64,000 nucleotides of DNA from Gorillibacterium massiliense. Its GTDB lineage: Bacteria; Bacillota; Bacilli; Paenibacillales; NBRC-103111. This document shows positions 53,525 to 62,256 of this stretch, piece after piece (within the stretch, counting starts at the first letter, position 1; each line of letters starts with the position of its first letter). The DNA lies in NCBI RefSeq assembly GCF_000455485.1, contig NZ_CBQR020000102.1, positions 1 through 64,000 on the forward strand, read 5' to 3'. A model generated the notes under the pieces. The model was not told the origin of the DNA. It made no database searches and worked only from the letters and a program-made list of their open reading frames with translations. The position numbers and the translations under genes are program-made.

Positions 53525-54277
53525 CTACTTCCGCCACTTCATGAACCGGCGGTCGAGAGCGTCCACCAGCATGAACAACAGGAAGCCGATAAGACTCAGC
53601 ATCAAGATTCCCGCATACATCTCCGAATAGCTCATCCTGAGCCACGCGTCCATAATGAAGTAGCCCATGCCGTAGCGAGTGCCGTAAATCTCCGTAAAAA
53701 ACAGCACCGATATCGCCGTGCCCAACGAAACCCGAATCGTGCTCAGGATCACCGACATGGCGCCCGGAAAAGTAATATGCCAAAACTTTTGCACACTGCC
53801 TGCGCCGATGCAGCTCAGCACGTCGTAGGCGTTTTCCGGGATGGCCTTCACCCCATCGCGCACCGAGATAATGATCTGAAAAACGAGAATAAGAGCGATC
53901 ATCAAAATCTTCGATGTCTCCCCCAGCCCGAAAAATAGCATAACCACCGGCAGCAGCGCGATTTTCGGAATCGGATACGTCAAATAGACCACCGGGTCCA
54001 GCAGCTTGTTCCAGAAGAGGGAACGGCCCATCACCATGCCCAGGAGCAGCCCGACGATCAGAGCGGCCAGAATACCGGTAAAAATCCGCAGCAAGCTGTA
54101 GCCTGCATGCATCCAGATGCTTTCCCCGGCCAGCGTGCCAAGGGCGTTGTAAACCGAGCCGGGCGCCGGAAGGATCGGCTTGTCCACCAGCAGGCTTAAC
54201 CCATACCAAACGAGATTAATTCCGACGAAAACCAGCAACAACGTCAGCGCATTGCGAAGCGACCCTTTTTTCACCAT
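53525..54277 (-). CDS. ABC importer permease, SsuC/TauC-like
   Basis: A 250-residue BPD_transp_1 permease with six hydrophobic segments and the EAA-type loop (ENAYDVLSCIGAGSVQKFWHITFPGA). Part of an importer with the ATPase and binding protein upstream; overlaps the ATPase gene by 7 bp. Members move sulfonates, taurine, nitrate or thiamine precursors; the substrate here is not determined. Confidence 0.9.
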   Translation of the reverse strand: MVKKGSLRNALTLLLVFVGINLVWYGLSLLVDKPILPAPGSVYNALGTLAGESIWMHAGYSLLRIFTGILAALIVGLLLGMVMGRSLFWNKLLDPVVYLTYPIPKIALLPVVMLFFGLGETSKILMIALILVFQIIISVRDGVKAIPENAYDVLSCIGAGSVQKFWHITFPGAMSVILSTIRVSLGTAISVLFFTEIYGTRYGMGYFIMDAWLRMSYSEMYAGILMLSLIGFLLFMLVDALDRRFMKWRK

Positions 54278-55056
54278 TTTTCCTGTATGACCTTTCTCAT
54301 CCTTCTCACTTGCCGGTAAAAGTCATCGCTGTCCCGCTTGCCCGCCGCATCCAGCGCGAACACGGGATTGTCGAGAATATCCGCAGACTCCCCTTGCTTA
54401 GAGGGCATGACGACGATCCGCTCGCCAAGCAGAACCGCTTCCTCCACGTCATGAGTCACAAATAGCGTCGTCGTAGGATGATTCCGCCAATTTTCCAGAA
54501 ACACCGCCTGCACGTTTTCCCGGGTCAAGGCGTCCAGCGCCGAAAACGGCTCGTCCAAAAGCAGAATGGTCGGCTGCAGGGCAAACGCCCGGGCAATAGC
54601 CACGCGCTGCTGCTGCCCGCCGCTTAACGACAGCGGATAACGGTCGGCCAGATCCGCGATCCCCATAGCCGTTAACCAATGCGTCGCCTGCTCCTCATGC
54701 TGTTTCTGGAGCGCCCGGCCGGGACGGCCGATCTTGAGCGCCGTTTCGATGTTGGAACGAACGGTTTTCCACGGCAGCAAGCCGTAATTTTGCGGAACAA
54801 AGCCGATCAGCGCGCCGCTTCCCCGCAGCGACTCGCCACCAAAGCGGATCTGCCCTCCGTAGGAGGACAGAAGACCGGCAATCGCTCGAAGCAGAGTAGA
54901 CTTCCCGCATCCCGACGGCCCGACGATGGTGTACAGGCTGTGCTCCGGGACGTGCAGGTGAAAATCCCGTAAGGGAGCGTGGCCCGCCGCGTACTCCACA
55001 TGGAGGTTCGCTATGCGGAGCCCTTTTTCATCTTCGTTATCATTTGAAAACGACAT
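54271..55056 (-). CDS. ABC importer ATPase, SsuB/TauB-like
   Basis: A 261-residue ATP-binding subunit: Walker A GPSGCGKST (near 43-51), Q-loop FVPQNYGLLPWKTV, signature LSGGQQQRVAIARA, Walker B ILLLDEPFSALD and the H-loop VTHDVEEAV. The Q-loop LLPW is typical of the sulfonate/nitrate/taurine group. Overlaps the binding-protein gene by 17 bp, an unusually long overlap. Confidence 0.93.
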   Translation of the reverse strand: MSFSNDNEDEKGLRIANLHVEYAAGHAPLRDFHLHVPEHSLYTIVGPSGCGKSTLLRAIAGLLSSYGGQIRFGGESLRGSGALIGFVPQNYGLLPWKTVRSNIETALKIGRPGRALQKQHEEQATHWLTAMGIADLADRYPLSLSGGQQQRVAIARAFALQPTILLLDEPFSALDALTRENVQAVFLENWRNHPTTTLFVTHDVEEAVLLGERIVVMPSKQGESADILDNPVFALDAAGKRDSDDFYRQVRRMRKVIQEKW

Positions 55057-55981
55057 CTGAAATCACGTCTTCCGGCGAGAGATCTTTTTTCAGCAGTCCT
55101 TTTTCCTTCGCCCAGGCAAAGGCCGACTCGATATCGGACGCTTTCACCTGGTTGGCAGGCAAGTAATCCGGCACGGTAATTTGGTCCTTCAAAGAGTCCG
55201 GATAGCCGACTTCCTTGATGATTGTGCCCATAAATTCCGATTTATCATGGGACTTCATGTAGGCGACGGCTTCGTCATATGCAGCGTACATGGCTTTGAT
55301 TTCTTTTTCCTTCGCCTTGATGGTGTCCTCCGGGAATCCCAGAATAAACGGATTGATCCCGAGCTTCGTCGTCGAGCTCAACACCCGGAGTCCGTCGGCT
55401 TGTCCCATGGTAACGAAGGGTTCCGGTAAAATCGCAGCGTCTGCCTGTTTGTTTTTGAGCAGCTCCAGGCGGGTGGGGATTTGCGGCACTTCCGTGACGG
55501 CGATGTCCTTCTCCGTCAAGCCCGCTTCCTTCAACATCATGGCGACAGTGTATTCTGTCGAGGTGTTCGTGGAGAGAATGACTTTTTTGCCCTTCAAGTC
55601 CTTAACATCCTGAATCTCATCGTTGCCGGTGAGCAATTGGAATTCCCCGAAGGTCGTGCTGGTGATCTTCATTTTGACCCCAGCTTGGTTATAAATCGCC
55701 ACGGCGACCAAGTCTCCGCTGATGCCGTCTAGTTGTCCGCCTTGGAAGGCGGCGTCGCGGTCTTTAGCGCTTTTGAAAGTTTGAATATCCAATGTTACGC
55801 CGTGCTTTTTATCAAAACCTTGCTGATTCGCGATAATAAACGGGATAGCGTCAATGGATGGCAGCAAACCGAGCTTGAGTGCCGGCGCTTCCTTGGATGA
55901 CGAATCTTTGCTTGAACCACAGCCTACCGCCAGCATGCTAACAAGTGCCAACGCCACGAAAAGTCCTATCCATTTTTTCAT
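55040..55981 (-). CDS. NMT1/SsuA-like substrate-binding lipoprotein
   Basis: A 313-residue extracellular receptor with lipobox LAVGC (Cys about 21). The mature protein has the NMT1/SsuA pattern: LKLGLLPSIDAIPFIIANQQGFDKK (in halves), DGISGDLVAV, DLKGKKVILSTNTSTEY and QADAAILPEPFVT. First gene of the importer operon. No TPP or SAM riboswitch is seen ahead of it. The SsuE-like reductase at 61467 hints at sulfonates, but ssuD is not in the window. Confidence 0.9.
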   Translation of the reverse strand: MKKWIGLFVALALVSMLAVGCGSSKDSSSKEAPALKLGLLPSIDAIPFIIANQQGFDKKHGVTLDIQTFKSAKDRDAAFQGGQLDGISGDLVAVAIYNQAGVKMKITSTTFGEFQLLTGNDEIQDVKDLKGKKVILSTNTSTEYTVAMMLKEAGLTEKDIAVTEVPQIPTRLELLKNKQADAAILPEPFVTMGQADGLRVLSSTTKLGINPFILGFPEDTIKAKEKEIKAMYAAYDEAVAYMKSHDKSEFMGTIIKEVGYPDSLKDQITVPDYLPANQVKASDIESAFAWAKEKGLLKKDLSPEDVISDVVFK

Positions 55982-56140
55982 AATCTACGGTTCCTCTCTG
56001 TGTCTAGTATGATGGTCTGTCCCCCTGCAAAAAAATGGTTCTCACATGAGACGAAATCTATTATAGCATTAGATGGAATCCTGTAGATTTGAAAATGCAA
56101 TTTTTCTGAGACTTTCATCACCCTTCGACTTTCGAACATC

Positions 56141-56166
56141 AAAAAGCCCGGTCTTGTTCCGGGCTC
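56141..56166 (-). terminator. Terminator with no recognised gene
   Basis: AAAAAGCCCGG and CCGGGCTC pair and, on the minus strand, lead into five Ts. It would end a minus-strand transcript coming from 56170-56850, where no intact gene is visible. Confidence 0.7.
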
Positions 56167-56179
56167 TGAACGATAAATA

Positions 56180-56854
56180 TCGCCTTCAATTCAATAACAT
56201 CTTCATCGCCGACGTCTCCGTTTTAGCTGACGGGAAGTCCTTACGGGAGGGCGGGGGCGACGTTTCGGACAGTGAGGGACCACCTTTTCCCGGTGCACAA
56301 CGCCTCTGCCTGCCAGCCCTCCCAGTCCTGCCAACCTTCCTAACTGCCAGGTTAGACGCTGCCGCTCCAGGTATGCCGCTTCAGCCCCCAAGCAGCGTCT
56401 CGTTGCCGGGCTGAAACTTCGTCCGAGGAGCTGCCCTCCGATTCCGGCAGCAAACCCTGCACCGTAACCCGAACGCCGGTTAACAGACAACGCTTTTTGC
56501 CGATAGAAGTCAGGGCCATAGCCGCACCTTCCGCTTGTACCGTAAAGGGACTGTACGGCACTCGCTGCCAACAAAGAGGGCACGATCCGGGAGCCAAAAC
56601 CCAACATTCGGTTCATTGAAGTCCCTCTTCCCGCGCGCCATACGCATTTTTTTCTCAGAGGTTTCGATTCGCCGCAAAGTAAATCCCTCATGTCCTTCTC
56701 CATCTGCATTGGCCCGGTACCAATCGGCCGTCCAGCGCCAATCCCGAGTCATTGCAATATATGCGGGGGTTGTGCCGGAGTGCGTGATGATCGAATTGAA
56801 ACGGAGAGGCTTGTGCTTGGTTTGCCGATTCCGGCGTTTATGAATAAGTGCCGT
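56180..56854 (-). pseudogene. Unassigned region, possible decayed minus-strand gene
   Basis: About 675 bases with no convincing frame. Minus-strand reading gives plausible stretches in different frames: DWRWTADWYRANADGEG and RDFNEPNVGFW from an 80-codon frame (56510-56752), then AEGAAMALTSIGKKRCLLTG from another (56352-56597). That pattern, with a terminator just downstream, fits a gene broken by frameshifts. I cannot name the family, and chance open frames remain possible. Confidence 0.3.
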
Positions 56855-58177
56855 CTAGCCGATCTTCTTGTCTTCATGCTCGTAGGAGGTAGAACCCGAT
56901 GCACGAAACCGCCGGCTCTTGACCAAGACCACAACCCCAAAAACGATCACGATCGCAAGGGGGTATAGCATCGCCCAACCGACGAAAGGGAAGACGGCTG
57001 CTGTAACCAGAAAGGATAACCCGCTGATGCGAGCCCCCCACGGGTTATCTTTGAGCAGCCTCACACCTGCCGCGCAGCCCCCTAAATAAGTCAGAATAAA
57101 GGTAGCATTGGGAAGCTGGATTAAGAAGGTCAAGGAAGCCGCTCCGCTAGCATACAAGGCCATTATTCCGAAAAAGCAAACGGCAAGGAAGATCAAACCT
57201 CCGCTGGGCGTGCCGTATCGTTTAGAAACCGTACCGAACCAACGCGGTGCGTCTCCCTTCCCTGCCAAGGCGTATGCCAACCGGGATGCCGCGCCTATAT
57301 AAGCGATTAGGGTGGCGGTGCAAATGAAGACAGCCGTCAAGCCGGTGACGATGCCGCCGAATGAGCCGAGGGCTTTGCCAATCACAAGGACAAGGGAAGC
57401 ATCTGCAGCGCCTTCCCGATAGCTGTGTGTCCCGACCGTCGCCAGCGCCGTGAAAAAATAAAGCAACCCGACGATGACCGCAGCAACGCTCACCCCTTTG
57501 ACGGCGGCCCGCTCGGGATCGACAAACTCCTCGGACAGATGGGACACCGCCTCCCAGCCGATAAAGCACCAGAACAAAAGAGCGGTCGCCTTCCCTACGC
57601 TCGCCCATCCCGCGGGCATAAAGGGGGTAAAATGAACGGCCTCCATCCGGGGAAGCGAACTCCCAATGGCTAGCAACAACACGATGACGATCGCCAGGAC
57701 CACCGCTATTTGCACGCGGCCGACCACCTTCATCCCGATCAAATTGATGCTAAGCCCGATAAACAGCATGAATGCGGCCAGAACGATCCGGGCGGAATCA
57801 TCCAACCCGAGAGCGGAGGTCAAATAGCCGGCCCCCGTCAAAGCTGCGACCGGCGCGCCGATGGGAACCGACAACAGGAAAAACCATCCCGTTAGGGACC
57901 CCGCCTTAGCACCAAAAGCTAAGGTCGCAAAATGGGAAACGCCCCCTGCGTTAGGGTAACGGGCCGACAATAACCCCATGGACAACGCCATCGGCAACAC
58001 GAGCAGCGTCATAAGCCCCCATGCCAATAGAGAAGCCGGACCGGCGATTTCCGCCGCGAGACCAGGAACGATCAGGACGCCCGAGCCGAGAACCGCGCCG
58101 ATATACAAGGCCACCGCTTGCGGCAGGCCAATCGCCTTTTTCAACTTTCCATCATGACTCATATCCATACCTGCCAT
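56855..58177 (-). CDS. APC family amino acid permease/exporter (YjeH-like)
   Basis: A 440-residue amino acid transporter with about twelve helices. The first helix motif GAVLGSGVLIVPGLAA is the substrate-binding GxG of APC transporters; FWCFIGWEAVSHLSEEFVDPER is the conserved helix 6 end. Overall it resembles YjeH, an exporter of methionine and branched-chain amino acids. Start choice between 58177 and the ATG at 58162 is uncertain. Divergent from a LysR regulator. Confidence 0.88.
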   Translation of the reverse strand: MAGMDMSHDGKLKKAIGLPQAVALYIGAVLGSGVLIVPGLAAEIAGPASLLAWGLMTLLVLPMALSMGLLSARYPNAGGVSHFATLAFGAKAGSLTGWFFLLSVPIGAPVAALTGAGYLTSALGLDDSARIVLAAFMLFIGLSINLIGMKVVGRVQIAVVLAIVIVLLLAIGSSLPRMEAVHFTPFMPAGWASVGKATALLFWCFIGWEAVSHLSEEFVDPERAAVKGVSVAAVIVGLLYFFTALATVGTHSYREGAADASLVLVIGKALGSFGGIVTGLTAVFICTATLIAYIGAASRLAYALAGKGDAPRWFGTVSKRYGTPSGGLIFLAVCFFGIMALYASGAASLTFLIQLPNATFILTYLGGCAAGVRLLKDNPWGARISGLSFLVTAAVFPFVGWAMLYPLAIVIVFGVVVLVKSRRFRASGSTSYEHEDKKIG

Positions 58178-58206
58178 CCTGTATTTTTACAAAACAATAG
58201 CAGATC

Positions 58207-58216
58207 ATGATATCAT
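58207..58216. promoter_or_regulatory. Palindrome in permease/LysR divergent region
   Basis: A perfect 10-bp palindrome ATGATATCAT in the 100-bp gap between the permease and LysR genes. A plausible LysR binding site by position only. Confidence 0.35.
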
Positions 58217-58280
58217 CAGTAAATCGGAACTTTTCGATCTGTTCCATCGGAAAAATCGATCGAAGAAAGAAGGGCATCAC

Positions 58281-59198
58281 ATGGAACTTCGTCATCTTCA
58301 AACCTTTCTTGCCGTTGTCGAGGCATCTGGCGTTACTCGGGCGGCCCAGCAGTTGGGTTACGCCCAGTCCAGCATTACCGCCCATATTCAGGCGCTGGAA
58401 GATGAACTGGATGCGCCTTTGTTCAATCGGCTAGGCAGACGACTTCTCCTGACCGAAACGGGTTACCGCCTGCTCCCCTACGCCCAGGAAATGACCCGCA
58501 TGCATGATATAGCGAAAGAAGCGGTCCAGTCCGAATCCGTTTTGAACGGCACCGTGACTCTGGGCGCTCCCGAGTCGCTGGCCGCTTTTCGCCTGCCCGG
58601 CATCATCCGCGAATTTCGCAACCGCTATCCGGAGGTCAAAATCATCTTGAAGCCCGGCGTCTGCTGGGAATTACATGATCGTGTCCGCTCCGGCGAGTTG
58701 GACCTTGTCTTTACCCTGCAGGCCGAAACGAATACCCCCGACCTCCATGTGATTCGCCTCGTGGAAGAATCCATGGCATTGATCGCTGCCCCAAACCACC
58801 CTCTTGCCGCGGTTCATCCCGTTGAACCCGTCCACCTCAAAAACGAAGTAATCCTCCAGACCGAACCCGGTTGTACGTATCGTGAACTGTTCGAGCAGCA
58901 GTTGAAAAGCTGCGGCGTCTATCCCAATCCAGGGCTAGAATTTTGGAGCATCGAAGCCATCAAAAATTGCGTCATGTCCGGAATCGGCCTGTCGCTGCTC
59001 CCCCTCGTCTCCGTTCGCGACGAGATCCGGGAGGGAAAACTGGCGAAGCTGGATTGGGACGACAGACCGCAACGGCTCACCACTCAGGCCGCCTATCACA
59101 AGAAAAAATGGCTTTCTCCCGCTTTGCGCGAATTTCTACGGATCACCGAAAAACATGGGGAAGCTTGGCGCGCAGAATGCCAATTGCCGACGAGCTGA
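58281..59198 (+). CDS. LysR family regulator
   Basis: A 305-residue LTTR with the N-terminal winged helix MELRHLQTFLAVVEASGVTRAA and SSITAHIQALEDELDAPLF (1-60) and a periplasmic-binding-like effector domain (90-290). Resembles the CynR/YofA group. Divergent from the amino-acid permease, which it probably controls in response to an amino acid. Ends before a shared terminator with the convergent MFS gene. Confidence 0.92.
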   Translation: MELRHLQTFLAVVEASGVTRAAQQLGYAQSSITAHIQALEDELDAPLFNRLGRRLLLTETGYRLLPYAQEMTRMHDIAKEAVQSESVLNGTVTLGAPESLAAFRLPGIIREFRNRYPEVKIILKPGVCWELHDRVRSGELDLVFTLQAETNTPDLHVIRLVEESMALIAAPNHPLAAVHPVEPVHLKNEVILQTEPGCTYRELFEQQLKSCGVYPNPGLEFWSIEAIKNCVMSGIGLSLLPLVSVRDEIREGKLAKLDWDDRPQRLTTQAAYHKKKWLSPALREFLRITEKHGEAWRAECQLPTS

Positions 59199-59224
59199 CC
59201 CCGCCTTACAACCTCTCACCGCTC

Positions 59225-59277
59225 AAAAAAAGAGACCGGAGCGAAAAGAGCGATGTGCTCTTCCCGTCCCGATCTCT
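59225..59277 (-). terminator. Terminator between LysR and MFS genes
   Basis: On the minus strand AGAGATCGGGAC...AAGAGC pairs with GCTCTT...CGGTCTCT and is followed by seven Ts. Two mismatched zones break the stem. Confidence 0.75.
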
Positions 59278-59293
59278 GTTGCGTAGTTGATAC

Positions 59294-60550
59294 TCAGTGC
59301 GCAGACTCTACATTCTCGACGTGCTTGATATGTTTGTAATTGCCCGCAATGACCAACATGGCGGCCAATACGAAGCACGCGCCAACGACAAAAGGAACAT
59401 GGGGATTGTACCATTCCGCCAGCTTGCTGGAGAAGTAAGGCGCGATGGCTCCACCCAGAAAACGAAGAAAACTATAGGCAGCCGATGCGGTGGAGCGCTG
59501 AACCGGAGCGGCGTTCATGACCGCCGTGGTGAGCAGCGTATTGTTGTTTCCGAGCATTGCCCCGGCGATGATGACACAAACAATAATAACGGTCTGATGG
59601 TTCGTCCAAATCCCCATGCTCAATAGCGTGAGTGCAAACAGCACAAGCATGGCGCACATGGAAGGGATGCTGCCGAATTTTTGATGCAGTCTGGGAGCAG
59701 TGAACACGGAAGTGAGCGCCAGCAGGATGCCCCAGCCTAAGAACACATAACCCAATCCGTGCTCGTCAAGCCCCATAACGAAAGGCGCAAAAGCCATCAA
59801 GGTGAAAAACCCGAAGTTATACAAGCAAGCGGAGAGTCCGAAGACAAAGAGCGGACGATGTTTTAGCGCCCTAAACGGATCCATGAGCGACGATTTTTGC
59901 TGCGGCTCGGCTTGGGCAAGCCCCATCTTCTTCGCTCCCGGCATCATGATGGACAAGGCGATGAAAGCAACCACCATCAAAGTAGCGACGCCATAAAAGG
60001 GACCTCTCCAGGACATGGCTCCAAGCTCTCCACCCAAGAGCGGTCCAACGGAAATCCCGATGCCGATTGCGGCTTCGTATAGGATAATGGCTTTCTCCGT
60101 CCCAGAGTTGGACAAGGAAACGATGGCAGACAAAGCGGTTGCGACAAACAAAGCGTTGCCGAGGCCCCAGCCGCCCCGCAGGCCGATCAACTCCCAGATC
60201 CCGTTGGAGGCACCGCCAAGAGCGGAGAACACGGCAATAACGACAATGCCCGTAAGCAGCGTCCGCTTAATCCCGAGACGGGAAGAAATCACGCCTGTAA
60301 TCAGCATGGCGATAGCCATCACTGCATTATAGCTGGTGAACAGCAGGCTGACCTGACTCGGCGTAGCCTCTAACTTTTTCGCGATTGCAGGCAGAATCGG
60401 ATCGACAAGCCCTAACCCCATGAATGCGATGATACAGGCAAAGCTGACCGCCCAAACGGCCCGAGGCTGCTTCAGAAGACTGGTTTCTTCCAGCGAAACG
60501 GCATGGGAATGATCCGCAGCGCGGTTGGCAGGTTGAACAACAGATGACAT
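59294..60550 (-). CDS. MFS transporter (DHA1 drug-efflux type)
   Basis: A 418-residue major facilitator with twelve helices. Motif A reads GVISSRLGIKRTLLTG and motif C GIGISVGPLLGGELG, the latter marking drug:H+ antiporters. ATG 60550 follows AAGGAG; the longer frame to 60604 is unsupported. Divergent from a MarR regulator whose likely site overlaps its promoter, so it is probably an inducible efflux pump. Confidence 0.9.
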   Translation of the reverse strand: MSSVVQPANRAADHSHAVSLEETSLLKQPRAVWAVSFACIIAFMGLGLVDPILPAIAKKLEATPSQVSLLFTSYNAVMAIAMLITGVISSRLGIKRTLLTGIVVIAVFSALGGASNGIWELIGLRGGWGLGNALFVATALSAIVSLSNSGTEKAIILYEAAIGIGISVGPLLGGELGAMSWRGPFYGVATLMVVAFIALSIMMPGAKKMGLAQAEPQQKSSLMDPFRALKHRPLFVFGLSACLYNFGFFTLMAFAPFVMGLDEHGLGYVFLGWGILLALTSVFTAPRLHQKFGSIPSMCAMLVLFALTLLSMGIWTNHQTVIIVCVIIAGAMLGNNNTLLTTAVMNAAPVQRSTASAAYSFLRFLGGAIAPYFSSKLAEWYNPHVPFVVGACFVLAAMLVIAGNYKHIKHVENVESAH

Positions 60551-60620
60551 TCTCTCTACTCCTTCTTTCTCTTTTTTGGCAATGAAGTCTATGTCTTTGA
60601 TCATTGCTTTCTTTAAAAAC

Positions 60621-60683
60621 TAGTTGTATCATGAAACTTTATATGGTGTTATAATTGTATTATGCAACTACTTGAGCTGTCAA
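60621..60683 (-). promoter_or_regulatory. MFS promoter with inverted repeat (candidate MarR site)
   Basis: Minus-strand TTGACA (60678-60683), 18-base spacer, TACAAT (60654-60659). The inverted arms TAGTTGTAT (60621-60629) and ATGCAACTA (60662-60670) flank the -10, one arm within the spacer. Confidence 0.55.
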
Positions 60684-60726
60684 GACATTCCTTACATTCC
60701 CTTTTATATGCTATTATGTTACCAAC

Positions 60727-60826
60727 CCTGAAATAACCTTGCTTCAATGTAGGTTAAGCTTCAGGCGGCTTCGCCGAATTTTCGATACATTCGCTGATGC
60801 TACGCTAGCGGCATGTATGTCTAATA
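60727..60826 (+). repeat. Dispersed ~100-bp structured repeat, copy B
   Basis: Second copy of the element at 8772-8870, same orientation. Its two hairpins and the CGGCTTCGCCG core are conserved. It ends 28 bp before the MarR start and so would be in the 5' leader if the promoter lies upstream. Confidence 0.75.
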
Positions 60827-60854
60827 CGAATACGTCAAAAAGGCGGTACCCAAC

Positions 60855-61277
60855 ATGGAACCACATTTAATCGAATCCATCGATTTAGAGCTTGCGCTGT
60901 TGATCCGCCACCTCACTTCGCTGAAAACCAGCAGAACCTCGCCAAATCTTGACCGTTCCGCTTATCTGCTGCTTCAATATATTCACAATCATGAATCTGT
61001 CGGTGTAAAAACGCTTGCCGATGCCCTTCGTCTAGACGTATCCACCGCCAGTCGGCAAGCCGCCGCTCTAGAACAGAAGGGCTATGTCTTCCGCACCCCC
61101 GATCCCCAGGACGGACGAGCTTATTTTCTAAAGCTTACCGATTTGGGCCGGGAGGATTTTTTCGCCTATAAAGTGTTTCGGCAGACGCGCATTTTAGAAA
61201 TCACCGAAGGTTGGCCGGATGAGGACAGAGCCAAGTTTGGCGAACTTTTGCACAAATTCAATCAAGGCCTACGGTAG
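60855..61277 (+). CDS. MarR family regulator
   Basis: A 140-residue winged-helix repressor. The HTH reads VGVKTLADALRLDVSTASRQAAALEQKG and the wing TPDPQDGRAYFLKLTDLG, both typical of MarR proteins. Divergent from the MFS exporter, a classic repressor/pump pair. The ribosome binding site is weak (AAAAGGCGG) and the repeat element sits directly upstream. Confidence 0.92.
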   Translation: MEPHLIESIDLELALLIRHLTSLKTSRTSPNLDRSAYLLLQYIHNHESVGVKTLADALRLDVSTASRQAAALEQKGYVFRTPDPQDGRAYFLKLTDLGREDFFAYKVFRQTRILEITEGWPDEDRAKFGELLHKFNQGLR

Positions 61278-61408
61278 ACGGTTTGAGTATGATAATGACT
61301 ATGACGGCACGCTGGAGCAATTTCGTGGCAAAGAAATCATCCGGCTTAACGGAGAAAACTTATACGATTGCGGTACAGCGGCGGAATCATCCGCTAGCGC
61401 CACCAGCG

Positions 61409-61437
61409 AAAAGGGCATCCATCGGGATGCCCTTTTT
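61409..61437 (+). terminator. Terminator after the MarR gene
   Basis: AAAGGGCATCC and GGATGCCCTTTTT form the hairpin. The 130 bases before it, after the MarR stop, show no supported gene. Confidence 0.85.
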
Positions 61438-61466
61438 CATGTTGAAACGAAAGACCGCGTGGCGGC

Positions 61467-62039
61467 TTACTCAGCAGCAACCGTATCCGTACTGCTTGCG
61501 GAAAGCTGCTGCCTTCCAATCTCCAACGCGAAACGCTGCACCGTTTGGTCCAGGCGGGCCTGCAGCTCGGCGGTCAGCTCGAATCCGCCTCCTTCCAGCC
61601 GGGTTACCCACTGGTCCACCGCATAGACTCCTTGCAAAATATTCGTCCCGCCCAATACAGACAAAACCGGCTTCAGCGCATATTCGATGACCAGCAGATG
61701 AGCTAGGGATCCGCCAATGAACAAGGGAAAAATGATTTTGTCTTGAAGCCCTTTCTGCGGCAGCATGTCCAGGAATACCTTTAACAACCCCGAATAGGAG
61801 GCTTTGTAGACCGGACTGGCGATGATCACCGCGTCCGCCTGGGCCACCTGGGTAAGGGCTGCCTGAATGGCCGGATCGCCGAAATCCGCAGACAACAAGG
61901 ATGCAGCCGGCAAATCGATCACGTGCAGCACGGAAACAGATAAGCCGCTTTTCAGCAGCGCCTGATGGCAATAATACGTCAGCCCGTTCATCCGCGAGCT
62001 TTTGGACGGATTTCCGGAAATAAGAAGAACTTGCGGCAT
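61467..62039 (-). CDS. NADPH-dependent FMN reductase, SsuE/MsuE-like
   Basis: A 190-residue flavodoxin-fold reductase supplying reduced FMN to monooxygenases. The N-terminus VLLISGNPSKSSR binds FMN phosphate and SPVYKASYSGLLKVFLDMLP is the SsuE-type motif. ATG 62039 follows AAGGGAGG. Monocistronic; the partner sulfonate monooxygenase (SsuD) is not in the window. A C-terminal extension of about ten residues is Ser/Thr-rich. Confidence 0.88.
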   Translation of the reverse strand: MPQVLLISGNPSKSSRMNGLTYYCHQALLKSGLSVSVLHVIDLPAASLLSADFGDPAIQAALTQVAQADAVIIASPVYKASYSGLLKVFLDMLPQKGLQDKIIFPLFIGGSLAHLLVIEYALKPVLSVLGGTNILQGVYAVDQWVTRLEGGGFELTAELQARLDQTVQRFALEIGRQQLSASSTDTVAAE

Positions 62040-62198
62040 CTCTCATACCTCCCTTATATGCATCTAGCATACGGCTAATCGCCCGATAACGCCAATCAAA
62101 CGGCACATAGCCCCTACTCCGCTTACATAAAATCCTTCTTATATGATCGGCCTGATGCTGTCTATACCGGGATTGCCGTCCGGTCTTCCTTCAAACAC

Positions 62199-62238
62199 AA
62201 AAAAAGCCTGAACCCTCTTTTCCGGGGCTTCGGGCTTA
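62199..62238 (-). terminator. Terminator of the potassium channel operon
   Basis: AAGCCCGAAGCCCC and GGGTTCAGGCTT pair on the minus strand and are followed by Ts. Confidence 0.78.
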
Positions 62239-62256
62239 TCTTGCATTAACGTGCGT

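Noticed and set aside
53037..54209. A 390-codon open frame on the minus strand
   Set aside because: It runs across the importer permease, a terminator and the nuclease-like gene in another frame, with protein-unlike composition.
55982..56072. TPP or SAM riboswitch ahead of the NMT1-type importer
   Set aside because: Neither the CUGAGA/ACCUGA core of TPP nor the SAM-I motifs can be found, and the gap is short.
61283..61690. Small gene after MarR
   Set aside because: The frame runs through a strong terminator (61409-61437) and into the antisense of the FMN reductase gene.
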